DNA from: CAZBLK01 sp964492715
GTDB taxonomy: Bacteria > Bacillota > Clostridia > Lachnospirales > WRBF01
Length of the DNA stretch: 64,000 bases
Direction of reading: 5' to 3'
NCBI GenBank assembly: GCA_964492715.1
Contig: CAZBLK010000002.1
Coordinates: forward strand, 103,226 to 167,225
Positions 16,688-25,427 of the stretch are shown in pieces; positions within the stretch are counted from its first letter, which is position 1; every line of letters starts with the position of its first letter. Under the pieces are notes generated by a model. It had not been told where the DNA came from, searched no databases, and was given only the letters and a program-made list of their open reading frames with translations. Made by a program: the position numbers and the translations under genes.

Positions 16688-19269
16688 AGTTGTAGTTCAT
16701 TCTTCTTTTCTGTTTTTTTAATTTGTAAAGGAAGCTTTGTTCGGAAAATTCCGTCAAAGCTGTAGTATGCGCCTTGAATTGCTGGCGCAGTTGGAATTGA
16801 CGCAATTTCGCCCACACCCTTTGCGCCGAACGCTTCTTCCGAAACATTTCCTTTTACCAAAATTGTTTCGACAGTAGGTGCTTTGTCGGCTCGCAAAAGC
16901 CCAAGAGTGCCAAACTTAGCTTGCGGCACGCCGTCTTTTAAAGGGAAGTTTTCTGTAAGCGCATAACCAGCAGACATTACAACGCCGCCTTCAATTTGCC
17001 CTTCGACAGAAACAGGGTTTATTGGTTGCCCAACGTCATGCGCCGCTACAATTTTTACAAGGTTTCCGCTGTCGTCAAGTATGGCGACTTGGGCAGCGTA
17101 GCCATATGCAACGTGGCTAACAGGGTTTTCTTTCTCTGTGCCGATTTTGTCAGTTTTTGGTGCGTATTCTCCAAAATACTCGTTTCCTTCAAGGCTTGAA
17201 AGCGACTTTTCCACAAGGTCAAGCGCAAGCTTTTGTGCGGCAAAACGTGTTGCTTCGCCTGTAAAAAGTGTTTGGCGTGAAGCAGTGGTAACGCCGCTGT
17301 TCGGCGTTTTTTCCGTGTCTGGGTCGTGGATAATTATATCTTTTGGGGAAAGACCTGTTGCTTCGCACGTAATTTGAAGAAGAACGGTTTGCAGCCCTTG
17401 CCCAATGCACGCCGCACCAGATAAAACGTGAACTTTTCCACCTTCAACTTTAATTTTGCAACGCCCAACGTCTGGAACACCTACGCCAAGCCCAGAGTTT
17501 TTAATTCCGCAAGCAATTCCAGCAAATTTGTTTTGGTAGAACGCATCTTTTACGGCTTCTAAACATTGCACAAGCGCTGTTGAGCTGTCAGCAATTTGCC
17601 CATTTGGAAGCGTTTGCCCTGGACGAATTGCGTTCCTCATGCGAATTTCCCACGGCGAAATGCCAACCATTTCCGCCAACAAATTTAAGTTGCACTCTGT
17701 TGCAAACAAGCTTTGTGTCACGCCAAAGCCACGGAACGCACCTGCTGGTGGGTTGTTTGTGTAAACCGCCTTGCCGACAATTTCAATGTCGTGGTAGTTG
17801 TACGGCCCAGGGGCATGGGTGCAAGCCCTTTGCAAAACTGGGCCACCTAAAGAAGCATATGCACCTGTGTCGGAAATTATTGTTGCTTTCATAGCTGTTA
17901 AAATTCCGTTTTCGTCACACGCCGTTGTAAATTCCATTTCCATGGCGTGGCGTTTTGGGTGGACGTTTATACTTTCTTGACGTGACAGCTTAAACTTCAC
18001 TGGCTTGCCTGTTTTTTGTGCAAGCAGGGCAGAGTAGTGCTGAACCGACATGTCTTCTTTGCCTCCAAATCCGCCGCCTACGGTCATTGTTTTAACATGC
18101 ACTTTTTCCGTAGGAAGCCCAAGCACCTCCACGCACTCGTGCTGTGTTTGGAACGCACTTTGGTCAGAGCAATAAATTACAATTCCACCATCACTTTTTG
18201 GAACACTAACTGCACATTCAGGCTCTAAAAAAGCGTGTTCCGTGAAAGGTGTGCTATATCTTTTTGTTACGACATATTTACTGTTTTTTATTACATCTTC
18301 GGGGTTGCCACGCCTAAGCTTTTGCACAAAAAGGACGTTGCCGTCTTCGTGAAGAAGCGGTGCGCTTTTGTGCAAAGCATCTTTTGGTGAATTTATTACT
18401 GGTAGAACATTATATTCTATTTCTATAAGCTTTTTTGCCTGCTCTAAAATTTCTTTTGTTTCGGCAGCTATAAGCACAATTCCGTCGCCTATATACCTTG
18501 TAACTTCGCCTTCACCAATTAAAACGTCCCAATCCTTTTTTAAATGGCCAATTTTTTTGGCAGCTGGCAAGTCTTTTGCTGTAATTACAGCGTGTACACC
18601 AGAAAGGCTTTCTGCTTTTTCTGTATTTATTTTTTTTATGTAAATTCTAGGGTAAGGTGGGTGAACAACTCCACCGTATAACATTCCATCAAAAAACAAA
18701 TCGTCTGTATAAAAGGCTTCGCCCAAAGCTTTTTTAACGGCATCTACTCGTGGAATATTTTCGCCTATTCGCCCTGTAAAGTTTTCGCTTGGAATTTCTT
18801 CGTTTTCTCGAAAAATTTTTGCCGCAAGTTTAATTGCTTCGACAATTTTAATATACCCTGTGCAGCGACAAATGTTGCCTTTTATTGCCGTTTTAATTTG
18901 CTCATCAGAAATTTGGTTTTTTTCATGTTGCAAATTTTTATCCAGCAAAGCTTTTGCGCTTATAATCATTCCGGGGGTGCAAAAGCCGCATTGAACCGCA
19001 CCGCATTTTGCAAAGGCATAGGAATAAACACTTTTTTCACGCTCGGTTAATCCTTCAAGCGTAACAATTGTTTTTCCGTCAACTTTGCCGGTTGTAGTAA
19101 CACAAGCTTTTGTTGCTACGCCGTCAATTAAAAATAAGCAAGTTCCACATGCGCCTTCTTCACAGCCGTTTTTTACTGATGTAAGGCGCAATTCATCACG
19201 CAGAAAGTGCAGGAGCTTTGTTTCTTTGTCAGTACAAACAACTTTTCCGTTTACTATAAAGCTTGACAT
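16669..19269 (-). CDS. xdhD: Probable selenium-dependent xanthine dehydrogenase (fused [2Fe-2S] and Mo domains)
   Basis: The 866-residue protein fuses a small-subunit-like N-terminus (C36, C41, C44, C56; C94, C97, C134, C136) to a Mo-binding large subunit with TVGGGFGGKED, AGAFRGFGVTQ, GAACIGQGLQT and GAKGVGEIASIP. Both the length and fusion match the Se_dep_XDH (XdhD-like) family, which carries a labile selenium in the active site instead of sulfur. Assignment as selenium-dependent rests on this architecture and on neighbours yqeB, yqeC and ygfJ. It lacks an FAD domain. The ATG at 19269 has AAGGTGAAAG upstream, replacing a longer frame with an atypical start. Confidence 0.82.
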   Translation of the reverse strand: MSSFIVNGKVVCTDKETKLLHFLRDELRLTSVKNGCEEGACGTCLFLIDGVATKACVTTTGKVDGKTIVTLEGLTEREKSVYSYAFAKCGAVQCGFCTPGMIISAKALLDKNLQHEKNQISDEQIKTAIKGNICRCTGYIKIVEAIKLAAKIFRENEEIPSENFTGRIGENIPRVDAVKKALGEAFYTDDLFFDGMLYGGVVHPPYPRIYIKKINTEKAESLSGVHAVITAKDLPAAKKIGHLKKDWDVLIGEGEVTRYIGDGIVLIAAETKEILEQAKKLIEIEYNVLPVINSPKDALHKSAPLLHEDGNVLFVQKLRRGNPEDVIKNSKYVVTKRYSTPFTEHAFLEPECAVSVPKSDGGIVIYCSDQSAFQTQHECVEVLGLPTEKVHVKTMTVGGGFGGKEDMSVQHYSALLAQKTGKPVKFKLSRQESINVHPKRHAMEMEFTTACDENGILTAMKATIISDTGAYASLGGPVLQRACTHAPGPYNYHDIEIVGKAVYTNNPPAGAFRGFGVTQSLFATECNLNLLAEMVGISPWEIRMRNAIRPGQTLPNGQIADSSTALVQCLEAVKDAFYQNKFAGIACGIKNSGLGVGVPDVGRCKIKVEGGKVHVLSGAACIGQGLQTVLLQITCEATGLSPKDIIIHDPDTEKTPNSGVTTASRQTLFTGEATRFAAQKLALDLVEKSLSSLEGNEYFGEYAPKTDKIGTEKENPVSHVAYGYAAQVAILDDSGNLVKIVAAHDVGQPINPVSVEGQIEGGVVMSAGYALTENFPLKDGVPQAKFGTLGLLRADKAPTVETILVKGNVSEEAFGAKGVGEIASIPTAPAIQGAYYSFDGIFRTKLPLQIKKTEKKNELQLWKLKK

Positions 19270-19358
19270 AGCTTTCACCTTTTTTGTTTGACTTATTAAG
19301 TTTATTTTATTACATAATCTACAAAAAAACAAGCAAAAATTATAAATAATTAGTAAAA

Positions 19359-20588
19359 TTAATCAAACAAACATACTTTAACAATTGAACCCTTTTCAAT
19401 TGTTGTAACACCAGCTTTTGCTACGACGTATCCGTCTGCTTGTGCAATGTTTGCTATAAGTGACGAACGGATAGGGTAGGGGAATGCTTCTATGGTTTCT
19501 TTACTTGCGTTTAACGAAACGGCAAAATGCTCGTCAAAGTCGGCGTTTGATGAAATTTGTTCCGATAATACAGCTTCGACATATGGTTGGAACTTTTTTG
19601 TTAAGTCTTTTTTTGCCGTGAAAATGTGTTTGACAATTAGCAGCATAATAAAAAAGGCTGAAACTGTGTTTCCTGGAAGCCCGACTATTGGCGTGGCGTT
19701 ATAGTTTGCAATTATCGTTGGCTTGCCTGGGCGAACAGAAATTCTTCTTGTTAAAAAGGTTATGCCGTGAAGTTTTTCAAGCACCTTGAAGGTGTTGTCC
19801 TTTTTGCCGACAGAGCTGCCTCCTGTTATTATTAAAATGTCACAACTTGAAGCCGCTTTTTGTACCGTTTGAAAAAGCAGGTCCTCGTCGTCGCCAATTA
19901 TTCCGTAAGTAACAAACTCACCGCCCCATTTTTCGACAAGCGAACGAATGGTGTAGCTGTTTACGTCACGGATTTTTGCGGAGTTGTGGTCAATTTCGGT
20001 GGAGGCTTCAACAATTTCATCGCCTGTAATTATTACGCCACAGCGTAGCTTTTTGTAGACGGTTACTTCGGTAATGCCAAGAAGTGCAAAAATTGCGGCT
20101 TCTTTTGCCGAAATTGTTGTTCCACTTTGAACAATTACGTCGCCCTTTTTTGCATCTTGCCCAGATTTTACCATATTTTCACCTGCACACACAGGGGCTT
20201 TTATGCAAACTATGTTTCCCAAAACATCACAGTTTTCAAGCATAACAACAGCGTTTGCGCCTTTTGGAATTGTGCCGCCTGTCGGAACATATACAGCTTC
20301 ATTTTGGGTAACAAAAAAGTCCGTTTTTTCGGACATTAAAACTTCGCCTAAAAGCGTAAGTGAAATTGGGTTGTTTTCTGCTGCGCCTTTTGTGCTTTCC
20401 GAAAAAACAGCGTAGCCGTCCATTGTGGAGCGGTCAAAGTGGGGCAAGTCGTCGGTGGCGCAAGCAGCTTCTGCCAAAACTGAGCCGACTGACTTTTGTA
20501 TGTCAAGCTTTTCTGATTCATAATTAGTTCGGTTAAACGTTTTGTACAGTAATGAAACAACTTCGTCTGTCGTCATTCCGAAAAGCAT
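19359..20588 (-). CDS. moeA: Molybdopterin molybdotransferase
   Basis: The 409-residue MoeA family protein contains DDLPHFDRSTMDGYAVFSE, VPTGGTIPKGANAVVMLEN, ITGDEIVE, IITGGSSVGKKD and VGLPGNTVSAF, covering the domains that hydrolyse adenylyl-molybdopterin and insert molybdate. It acts in the cytoplasm in cofactor biosynthesis. ATG 20588 follows GGAGTGAGG, 4 nt from the XdhC-like gene. A 90-nt spacer then precedes the Se-type dehydrogenase, with a weak TTGCTT-18-TAATAA promoter-like pair. Being in the operon, it probably supplies extra cofactor capacity. Confidence 0.92.
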   Translation of the reverse strand: MLFGMTTDEVVSLLYKTFNRTNYESEKLDIQKSVGSVLAEAACATDDLPHFDRSTMDGYAVFSESTKGAAENNPISLTLLGEVLMSEKTDFFVTQNEAVYVPTGGTIPKGANAVVMLENCDVLGNIVCIKAPVCAGENMVKSGQDAKKGDVIVQSGTTISAKEAAIFALLGITEVTVYKKLRCGVIITGDEIVEASTEIDHNSAKIRDVNSYTIRSLVEKWGGEFVTYGIIGDDEDLLFQTVQKAASSCDILIITGGSSVGKKDNTFKVLEKLHGITFLTRRISVRPGKPTIIANYNATPIVGLPGNTVSAFFIMLLIVKHIFTAKKDLTKKFQPYVEAVLSEQISSNADFDEHFAVSLNASKETIEAFPYPIRSSLIANIAQADGYVVAKAGVTTIEKGSIVKVCLFD

Positions 20589-20592
20589 TTCC

Positions 20593-21582
20593 TCACTCCT
20601 TTATACAGTTCAAAACTTCGATAAACACTTGAATTTCACCGCCGCAAATCATTTCCCCTTTTGTTACGTCCTCATTCAGCATTTGGCAGGTGACAAGTGC
20701 GGAAGTGTTGTTTTTACACGCTTCTATTGATTTTTGCAAAACTTCATGCTCGGCACTACCGCCACCAATTGTACCCATTATTGTTTCGTCTTTGAAAACA
20801 ACCATCTTTGAGCCTGCTTTTCTTGCGGCTGAACCTTTTGTTTGGGTAATTGTTAAAACGGCTAAAGCGTTTTCATTTTGGCACGCCAAAAATATTTCTT
20901 CGTTTGCAGAAATTTGTGCGGCTTTGTTTTTTACAGAAATTATTTCTGCCAAAATGCTAATTGCAATTTCTTCGGGGGTTTCAGCATGGATATTAAGCCC
21001 AATTGGGGTGTGGATTTTTGAGAGGACTTCTTCTGTAAAGCCGACATCACGAAGCTTGTTTAGGACGAGGGAAATTTTTCGCTTGCTTCCAACCATTCCA
21101 ACGTAGGCATAGCTATTTTTTAAAATTGCTTCAAGGCAAGCTCTGTCGGACAAGTGGCTGTTTGTTACAATGACATAGTAGTTGTTTTCGTCAAAGCCAG
21201 CTTCTGAAAGTGCTTCTTGGTACGGCTTGCAAACTGTTTTTGCGTTTTCAAACCGTGCGTTTGATGCAAATTGCTGGCGCTCGTCAATTACCGTAACAGA
21301 AAAACCAACCGTTTCAGCAATTTTATAAAGGCAAAGCGCAATGTGTCCGCCACCACAAATTACAAGGCGTGGCTTTTTCACAATTGTTTCTGCAAAAAAG
21401 GTTAAGCTGTTTAATGCTTCTTGAGGCAAACCAATTAAGCCGTCATCACAAAAAACAACTTCTTCTTGTGCGGCGGCTATTTTTTGCCCTAGTAATTTTT
21501 CATTTCCTGCAATTACTGTTTGGACAGTTACGTTTTTATGTTTTTCCATCAACGTTTGAAGCTGTTTATAAAAGCTACTCAT
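20593..21582 (-). CDS. XdhC/CoxI-family hydroxylase maturation factor with inverted domain order
   Basis: In this 329-residue protein a Rossmann-like XdhC C-terminal type domain comes first (RLVICGGGHIALCLYKIAET about residue 91, VTVIDERQQFA, VTNSHLSDRACL, YVGMVGSKRK, HTPIGLNIHAETPEEIAIS). The CoxI-type domain follows (ALAVLTITQTKGSAARKAGS about 240, GTIGGGSAEHEVL about 275, EMICGGEIQVFIE). The usual family order is CoxI first. XdhC proteins hold Moco and promote insertion of its terminal sulfur, here possibly selenium. It overlaps yqeB by 4 nt and precedes moeA by 4 nt, so it belongs to the maturation operon. Confidence 0.85.
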   Translation of the reverse strand: MSSFYKQLQTLMEKHKNVTVQTVIAGNEKLLGQKIAAAQEEVVFCDDGLIGLPQEALNSLTFFAETIVKKPRLVICGGGHIALCLYKIAETVGFSVTVIDERQQFASNARFENAKTVCKPYQEALSEAGFDENNYYVIVTNSHLSDRACLEAILKNSYAYVGMVGSKRKISLVLNKLRDVGFTEEVLSKIHTPIGLNIHAETPEEIAISILAEIISVKNKAAQISANEEIFLACQNENALAVLTITQTKGSAARKAGSKMVVFKDETIMGTIGGGSAEHEVLQKSIEACKNNTSALVTCQMLNEDVTKGEMICGGEIQVFIEVLNCIKE

Positions 21583-22376
21583 GTATACTTTCCTTTAAAA
21601 TATAAAATTGCTTCAAGCACTCCGCCACCTATAGCAAGCGCTTTGTCAGATGCTGTGAAGCAATGTGCTTTTTCACAGCGTGGGTCAATGTCTCCGCATT
21701 TCATTCCTTTTTTTACAAGTAAACCGTTTGGCAAAAGCCCACGGATTATTCCATCAAGGGCTGAAACAATTTCTGTGTTGTTAACATAAGCTACAACGTC
21801 ACCCTTTTTCACGGAATCTCCAATTTGCCTTGGTGAATAAAAAAAGCCCTCAGCAAACGAGCGTATAATTCTTTCTTTTGAAAAGCCACCAATTTCGCCT
21901 GGTATGCCAGTGTTTTCAATTGCTGAGCCTTCATAAATTACACGTCCGAGTGTGTGCCCCCTCATAGTTTCAATTACGCAGTGGCAGTCAACACCTGCTG
22001 TAAAACCTGGGCCTAAGGCTATTACTGTGATGGCGTCTGTTATTTTTGTTCCTGTGTTTTTCTTTGCGACAATTGCATCGATAACAACGTCTGGGCGGTA
22101 GTTGGAATCTTTTAAAATAGCTGTGCTTTCGTCAACTATAACAGCAACGCTTCCCTTTGCCAGTGTGTTCAAAGCTTCGTTTGTGTTTTTTAATAGGTGT
22201 GCCGTTACACCTTCGACTGTTGCACTTCCGTTATACACAGCTTCTGAAAAGCTTACTGTGCGCCTTACGGCAGTTGGCTTTTCAATTTCTGTCATTAAAA
22301 CGGCGAAGCCAGAGCGAACAAGGCGCAGTGCAACACCTGTTGCCAAGTCGCCTGCGCCTTTAATTAAAATCTTCAT
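21579..22376 (-). CDS. yqeB: Selenium-dependent molybdenum hydroxylase system protein YqeB
   Basis: The 265-residue protein starts MKILIKGAGDLATGVALRLV, an NAD-binding-like Rossmann motif typical of the YqeB/EF2563 family, and later has ALGPGFTAGVDCHCVIETMR and DIDPRCEKAHCF. It contains a biotinyl/lipoyl-like segment (KKGDVVAYVNNTEIVS). The family is a phylogenetic marker of the labile-selenium hydroxylase pathway; the precise reaction is unknown. ATG 22376 overlaps the yqeC stop as ATGA, so translation is probably coupled. Both maturation genes lie at the head of the hydroxylase operon. Confidence 0.87.
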   Translation of the reverse strand: MKILIKGAGDLATGVALRLVRSGFAVLMTEIEKPTAVRRTVSFSEAVYNGSATVEGVTAHLLKNTNEALNTLAKGSVAVIVDESTAILKDSNYRPDVVIDAIVAKKNTGTKITDAITVIALGPGFTAGVDCHCVIETMRGHTLGRVIYEGSAIENTGIPGEIGGFSKERIIRSFAEGFFYSPRQIGDSVKKGDVVAYVNNTEIVSALDGIIRGLLPNGLLVKKGMKCGDIDPRCEKAHCFTASDKALAIGGGVLEAILYFKGKYT

Positions 22377-23104
22377 GCTACAAACTTCTTCCACGTGCCT
22401 TGTGCAAGCGACGTTATGACAACATTTTTCACGCCACGGCGTTGAAGCATTGAAGCAAGAGAGTGGGCTTCGTCGTTTAGGCGGTTGTTGTCGGCTTTAT
22501 TAAGTACTATGCAGGGGTCACCTGAAACGCCTTTCATCAAGCCGCTTTCGTCCATTATAATGTCTGCCATGTTTTCAAGCGTAAGAGTGTGCCTTACATT
22601 TACACCTAAAAGAGAAGCTACTTGCTGTGGGCGGTGTGCCACGTCACAAATGCGCTTGCCAAGTGCGTCCATGCCTACTACAGCGATAACTGAGTTTGCG
22701 TGCTTTGGAATGGCTGGCTCGTGCTCGTCGTGAAGCTTAATTGGCATGTTTCTTGCGCCGTCTGACTCTACCAAAACAATGTCGGAAATTTCTTTGAAGT
22801 AGTCAAACAAAACAGGGTCGGGGGATTTTAGCTTGTCCTCTTTAAAAGATTGTGCAACGACAGCCAAGCCGTTTTTTTCCAAACCGCCTTTTATCATGTC
22901 CTTATCGGACGAAAGAATTAGCCTTACGCCGTTTGGAATTAAAATGTGTGTGCTTGTGGTGGCTATTACACGCTTGCCAAGGCTGTTAAGCTCTTTTGCA
23001 AGTGTAAACATAAGCGTTGTTTTGCCGCCACCGCCAACTATTGCTATGTAGTTGTCACGATGTGTTTCAAGGCCTAACGTTTCGTATAGTAGTGATGATG
23101 ACAT
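22373..23104 (-). CDS. yqeC: Selenium-dependent hydroxylase accessory protein YqeC
   Basis: A 243-residue P-loop protein with IAIVGGGGKTTLMFTLA as Walker A (about residues 20-36), LVESDGARNMPIKLHDEHEP and VIAVVGMDALGK, which define the YqeC family found with YqeB and YgfJ. The activity is unknown; an ATP- or GTP-driven step of selenium or cofactor handling is inferred. ATG 23104 follows GAGGTG by 6 nt, and is preferred to the GTG at 23113 that overlaps this site. It is the first gene after the flagellar operon on the same strand; no strong promoter was found in the 88-nt spacer. Confidence 0.87.
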   Translation of the reverse strand: MSSSLLYETLGLETHRDNYIAIVGGGGKTTLMFTLAKELNSLGKRVIATTSTHILIPNGVRLILSSDKDMIKGGLEKNGLAVVAQSFKEDKLKSPDPVLFDYFKEISDIVLVESDGARNMPIKLHDEHEPAIPKHANSVIAVVGMDALGKRICDVAHRPQQVASLLGVNVRHTLTLENMADIIMDESGLMKGVSGDPCIVLNKADNNRLNDEAHSLASMLQRRGVKNVVITSLAQGTWKKFVA

Positions 23105-23149
23105 TTTTTTCACCTCTGTTTTTTCGTTTGTAGTATGTAAGAATAAGAC

Positions 23150-23172
23150 CTTGAAGGAGTTGTTCCCTCAAG
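23150..23172 (-). terminator. Possible terminator between flhB and yqeC
   Basis: On the minus strand CTTGAGGGA pairs imperfectly with TCCTTCAAG around a 5-nt loop, followed by GTCTTATTCTT, a poor U-tract. It could partly end the flagellar transcript; read-through into yqeC is possible. Confidence 0.35.
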
Positions 23173-23192
23173 CCCTTTTTAAAAAAATACAC

Positions 23193-24317
23193 TTACCCTG
23201 TTTTGTTTTTCAGTTTGTAGACGAAAGCTAAAACTTCTGCCACAGCTTGGAAAAGCTCTGGCGGAATTGTGCCGCCAATGTTTACTTGTGCGTAAATAGC
23301 CCTTGCAAGCGGTGGGTTTTCAACTATTTCAATGTTGTTTTCCTTTGCTTTGTCACGTATTCGTTTTGCAAGAAAGTCAACGCCTTTTGCAACTACATAA
23401 GGCGCATCGGAAACGTCTTTGTCGTATTTTAAAGCAATGGCGTAGTGCGTTGGGTTTGTAATTACTACGTCTGCCTGGGGCACGTTTTGCATCATTCGGC
23501 GCATAGAAATTTCACGCATTTTTTGTTTAATTTTACCTTTAATTTGTGGGTTACCCTCTATGTTTTTATACTCATCTTTTACTTCTTGCTTTGTCATCAT
23601 TAAGTCTTTGGTGTGCTTAAAGCGTGTGTACATAACGTCGGCTATTGCAATAAAAAGGAAAAGAAGCCCAATGTTTGTGCCCAAGCGGACGGCAATGTCG
23701 CCCAAAAAAATTACTGCTTGCATAAGCCCCATGTCTACAAGCTGTGGAATTTTACTTATTTCACCAACTAATGTTGAATAGATTACAACGGTTATAACAG
23801 CAAATTTAGCAAGCGATTTTATTAAGTCAACAACAACCCGCATGGAAAAAAGACGCTTTACACCTTGAAGTGGGTTTAGCTTGCTAAATTTAGGTTTAAG
23901 TGTTTTGGTTGTAGGGTGCCAGCCAACTTGGTAAAGGTTTGAAATAATTCCTATAAGCATACAAATTGCAAAAACAGGTGCGACAATAAGCATTACTTGA
24001 CCAAAGAAGTAGGCAATGTAGCCCGAAATTGTTTTCGTATCAGTAATTATTTCTGGGTTTTCCAAAAAGCCAAGGCTAAAAGTAAAAGCACCAACTAATG
24101 AAGTGTACATATAACCAGAAAAAATGCGCAAGCCGAAAAATGCAACCAAAAAAAGCAAAGCAGTGTTTACCTCGGGGCTTTTTGCAACCTGACCTTCCGC
24201 ACGAGCTTTTTCACGTTTTCTTTGCGTTGGTTTTTCGGTTTTTTCGCCCGAATTAAAAAAAGAGAGGTTGATGCTTATAAAAAATTTAGGTTTATGCGGA
24301 AAGTCCGTATTTGTCAT
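23193..24317 (-). CDS. flhB: Flagellar export switch protein FlhB
   Basis: The 374-residue protein has the FlhB start GEKTEKPTQRKREKARAEGQ, here after about 22 extra N-terminal residues, four membrane helices and the cytoplasmic autocleavage site NPTH with Asn288. Cleavage between Asn288 and Pro289 switches the export apparatus from hook to filament substrates. Its start overlaps the fliR stop by 4 nt (ATGA). It is the last flagellar gene in this direction; flhA, usually next in Clostridia and bacilli, is not in the window. Confidence 0.96.
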   Translation of the reverse strand: MTNTDFPHKPKFFISINLSFFNSGEKTEKPTQRKREKARAEGQVAKSPEVNTALLFLVAFFGLRIFSGYMYTSLVGAFTFSLGFLENPEIITDTKTISGYIAYFFGQVMLIVAPVFAICMLIGIISNLYQVGWHPTTKTLKPKFSKLNPLQGVKRLFSMRVVVDLIKSLAKFAVITVVIYSTLVGEISKIPQLVDMGLMQAVIFLGDIAVRLGTNIGLLFLFIAIADVMYTRFKHTKDLMMTKQEVKDEYKNIEGNPQIKGKIKQKMREISMRRMMQNVPQADVVITNPTHYAIALKYDKDVSDAPYVVAKGVDFLAKRIRDKAKENNIEIVENPPLARAIYAQVNIGGTIPPELFQAVAEVLAFVYKLKNKTG

Positions 24318-25120
24318 TTTGCCATCATGCCTTCCATAACCTTAAACATATAGGTGTAAGCTTTGTCGAACAACATGTTGTAAACATCATAAAAAACTGG
24401 CGTAATTAGGTAGAAAATTATTAAACCGATTAAAAGCTTTAAAGGCATACCAACTACAAAAATATTCATTTGCGGAACAGCCTTTACCAAAAGCCCAAGC
24501 GCAATGTCAACAATTAAAATTGTGCCGACAACAGGCAAAGCAATTTGCACGCCTATAATGAAGTAGGACACAATCAACGAAATTATGTTTGTAAGAAGCT
24601 CGCCGTTTGAAATTATTCTTGCTGTGCCTATGGGAAGCTTGTCGTAACTGTAAAAAAGCCCAGCTAAGAGCGCTTGAAGCCCACCCGTTACAATTAGCAT
24701 AGCGCCCATTAGCAAGTACAAAAGGTTACCAACTATTGGAACTTGAATTTGCGTAGTTGGGTCGAGGACGCTGACCATAGAAAAGCCAATTTGATAGTCA
24801 ATAAGCTGGCCCACGAAGTACATAACCGTAAAAACCATGTAAACTATATAAGCTAAAAAAAAGCCAACGATAAACTCTTGACCAATTAAAATGGCAAAGC
24901 CAAGCACTGAATTATAGTAAGAAACTTCCGTTACCTTGCCCGAAACAAGCACAATGTAGGCCAAAACTACAGCAAGCCCGGCCCTTGAAGTAGCAGGAAT
25001 GTTTCCGCCCGACAAGATGGGCAAAATTACAAAAAAACCTAACAAGCGTGCAACTATGACTAAGAACAAGTCCATATTTGCATAAACCCCATAGAGCGCT
25101 TGGGTTGCAAGTGATTCCAT
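24314..25120 (-). CDS. fliR: Flagellar export apparatus membrane protein FliR
   Basis: A 268-residue hydrophobic protein with about six membrane helices and the FliR features SRAGLAVVLAYIV, FIVGFFLAYIVYMVFTV and GMPLKLLIGLIIFYL. With FliP and FliQ it forms the helical export gate inside the MS ring. ATG after GGTGGGG, 9 nt after the fliQ stop; its end overlaps flhB by 4 nt. Length is typical (about 260). Confidence 0.96.
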   Translation of the reverse strand: MESLATQALYGVYANMDLFLVIVARLLGFFVILPILSGGNIPATSRAGLAVVLAYIVLVSGKVTEVSYYNSVLGFAILIGQEFIVGFFLAYIVYMVFTVMYFVGQLIDYQIGFSMVSVLDPTTQIQVPIVGNLLYLLMGAMLIVTGGLQALLAGLFYSYDKLPIGTARIISNGELLTNIISLIVSYFIIGVQIALPVVGTILIVDIALGLLVKAVPQMNIFVVGMPLKLLIGLIIFYLITPVFYDVYNMLFDKAYTYMFKVMEGMMAK

Positions 25121-25129
25121 TTACCCCAC

Positions 25130-25405
25130 CTATCTCTGAGATATAATGTTTGGCAGTTCGAGAAACAGGCGCACAGTATATTCTCGAAGCGTGGTAAGCA
25201 TAAATGAGCCAAAAATTATTAGCCCAAACATAACCGCCAAAATTTTAGGCACAAAAGCCAGCGTTGGCTCTTGAATGGACGTAATAGTTTGAAAAATGCT
25301 CACAATTATGCCGACAGATAGCCCCAATAGAAGAGGAGGGGCACTTACGATTATAACTGTATAAATCGCTTCTTGAATGTATGACAAAACCATGTCTTGT
25401 GACAT
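25130..25405 (-). CDS. fliQ: Flagellar export apparatus membrane protein FliQ
   Basis: At 91 residues with two membrane helices and the conserved segment GLSVGIIVSIFQTITSIQEP, TLAFVPKILAV, this is FliQ, a component of the FliPQR export gate. ATG after GGAGTGG. The spacing to fliP (22 nt) and fliR (9 nt) is tight, as is usual for this trio. Confidence 0.96.
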   Translation of the reverse strand: MSQDMVLSYIQEAIYTVIIVSAPPLLLGLSVGIIVSIFQTITSIQEPTLAFVPKILAVMFGLIIFGSFMLTTLREYTVRLFLELPNIISQR

Positions 25406-25427
25406 TTAACCACTCCTAAAAAACGCC

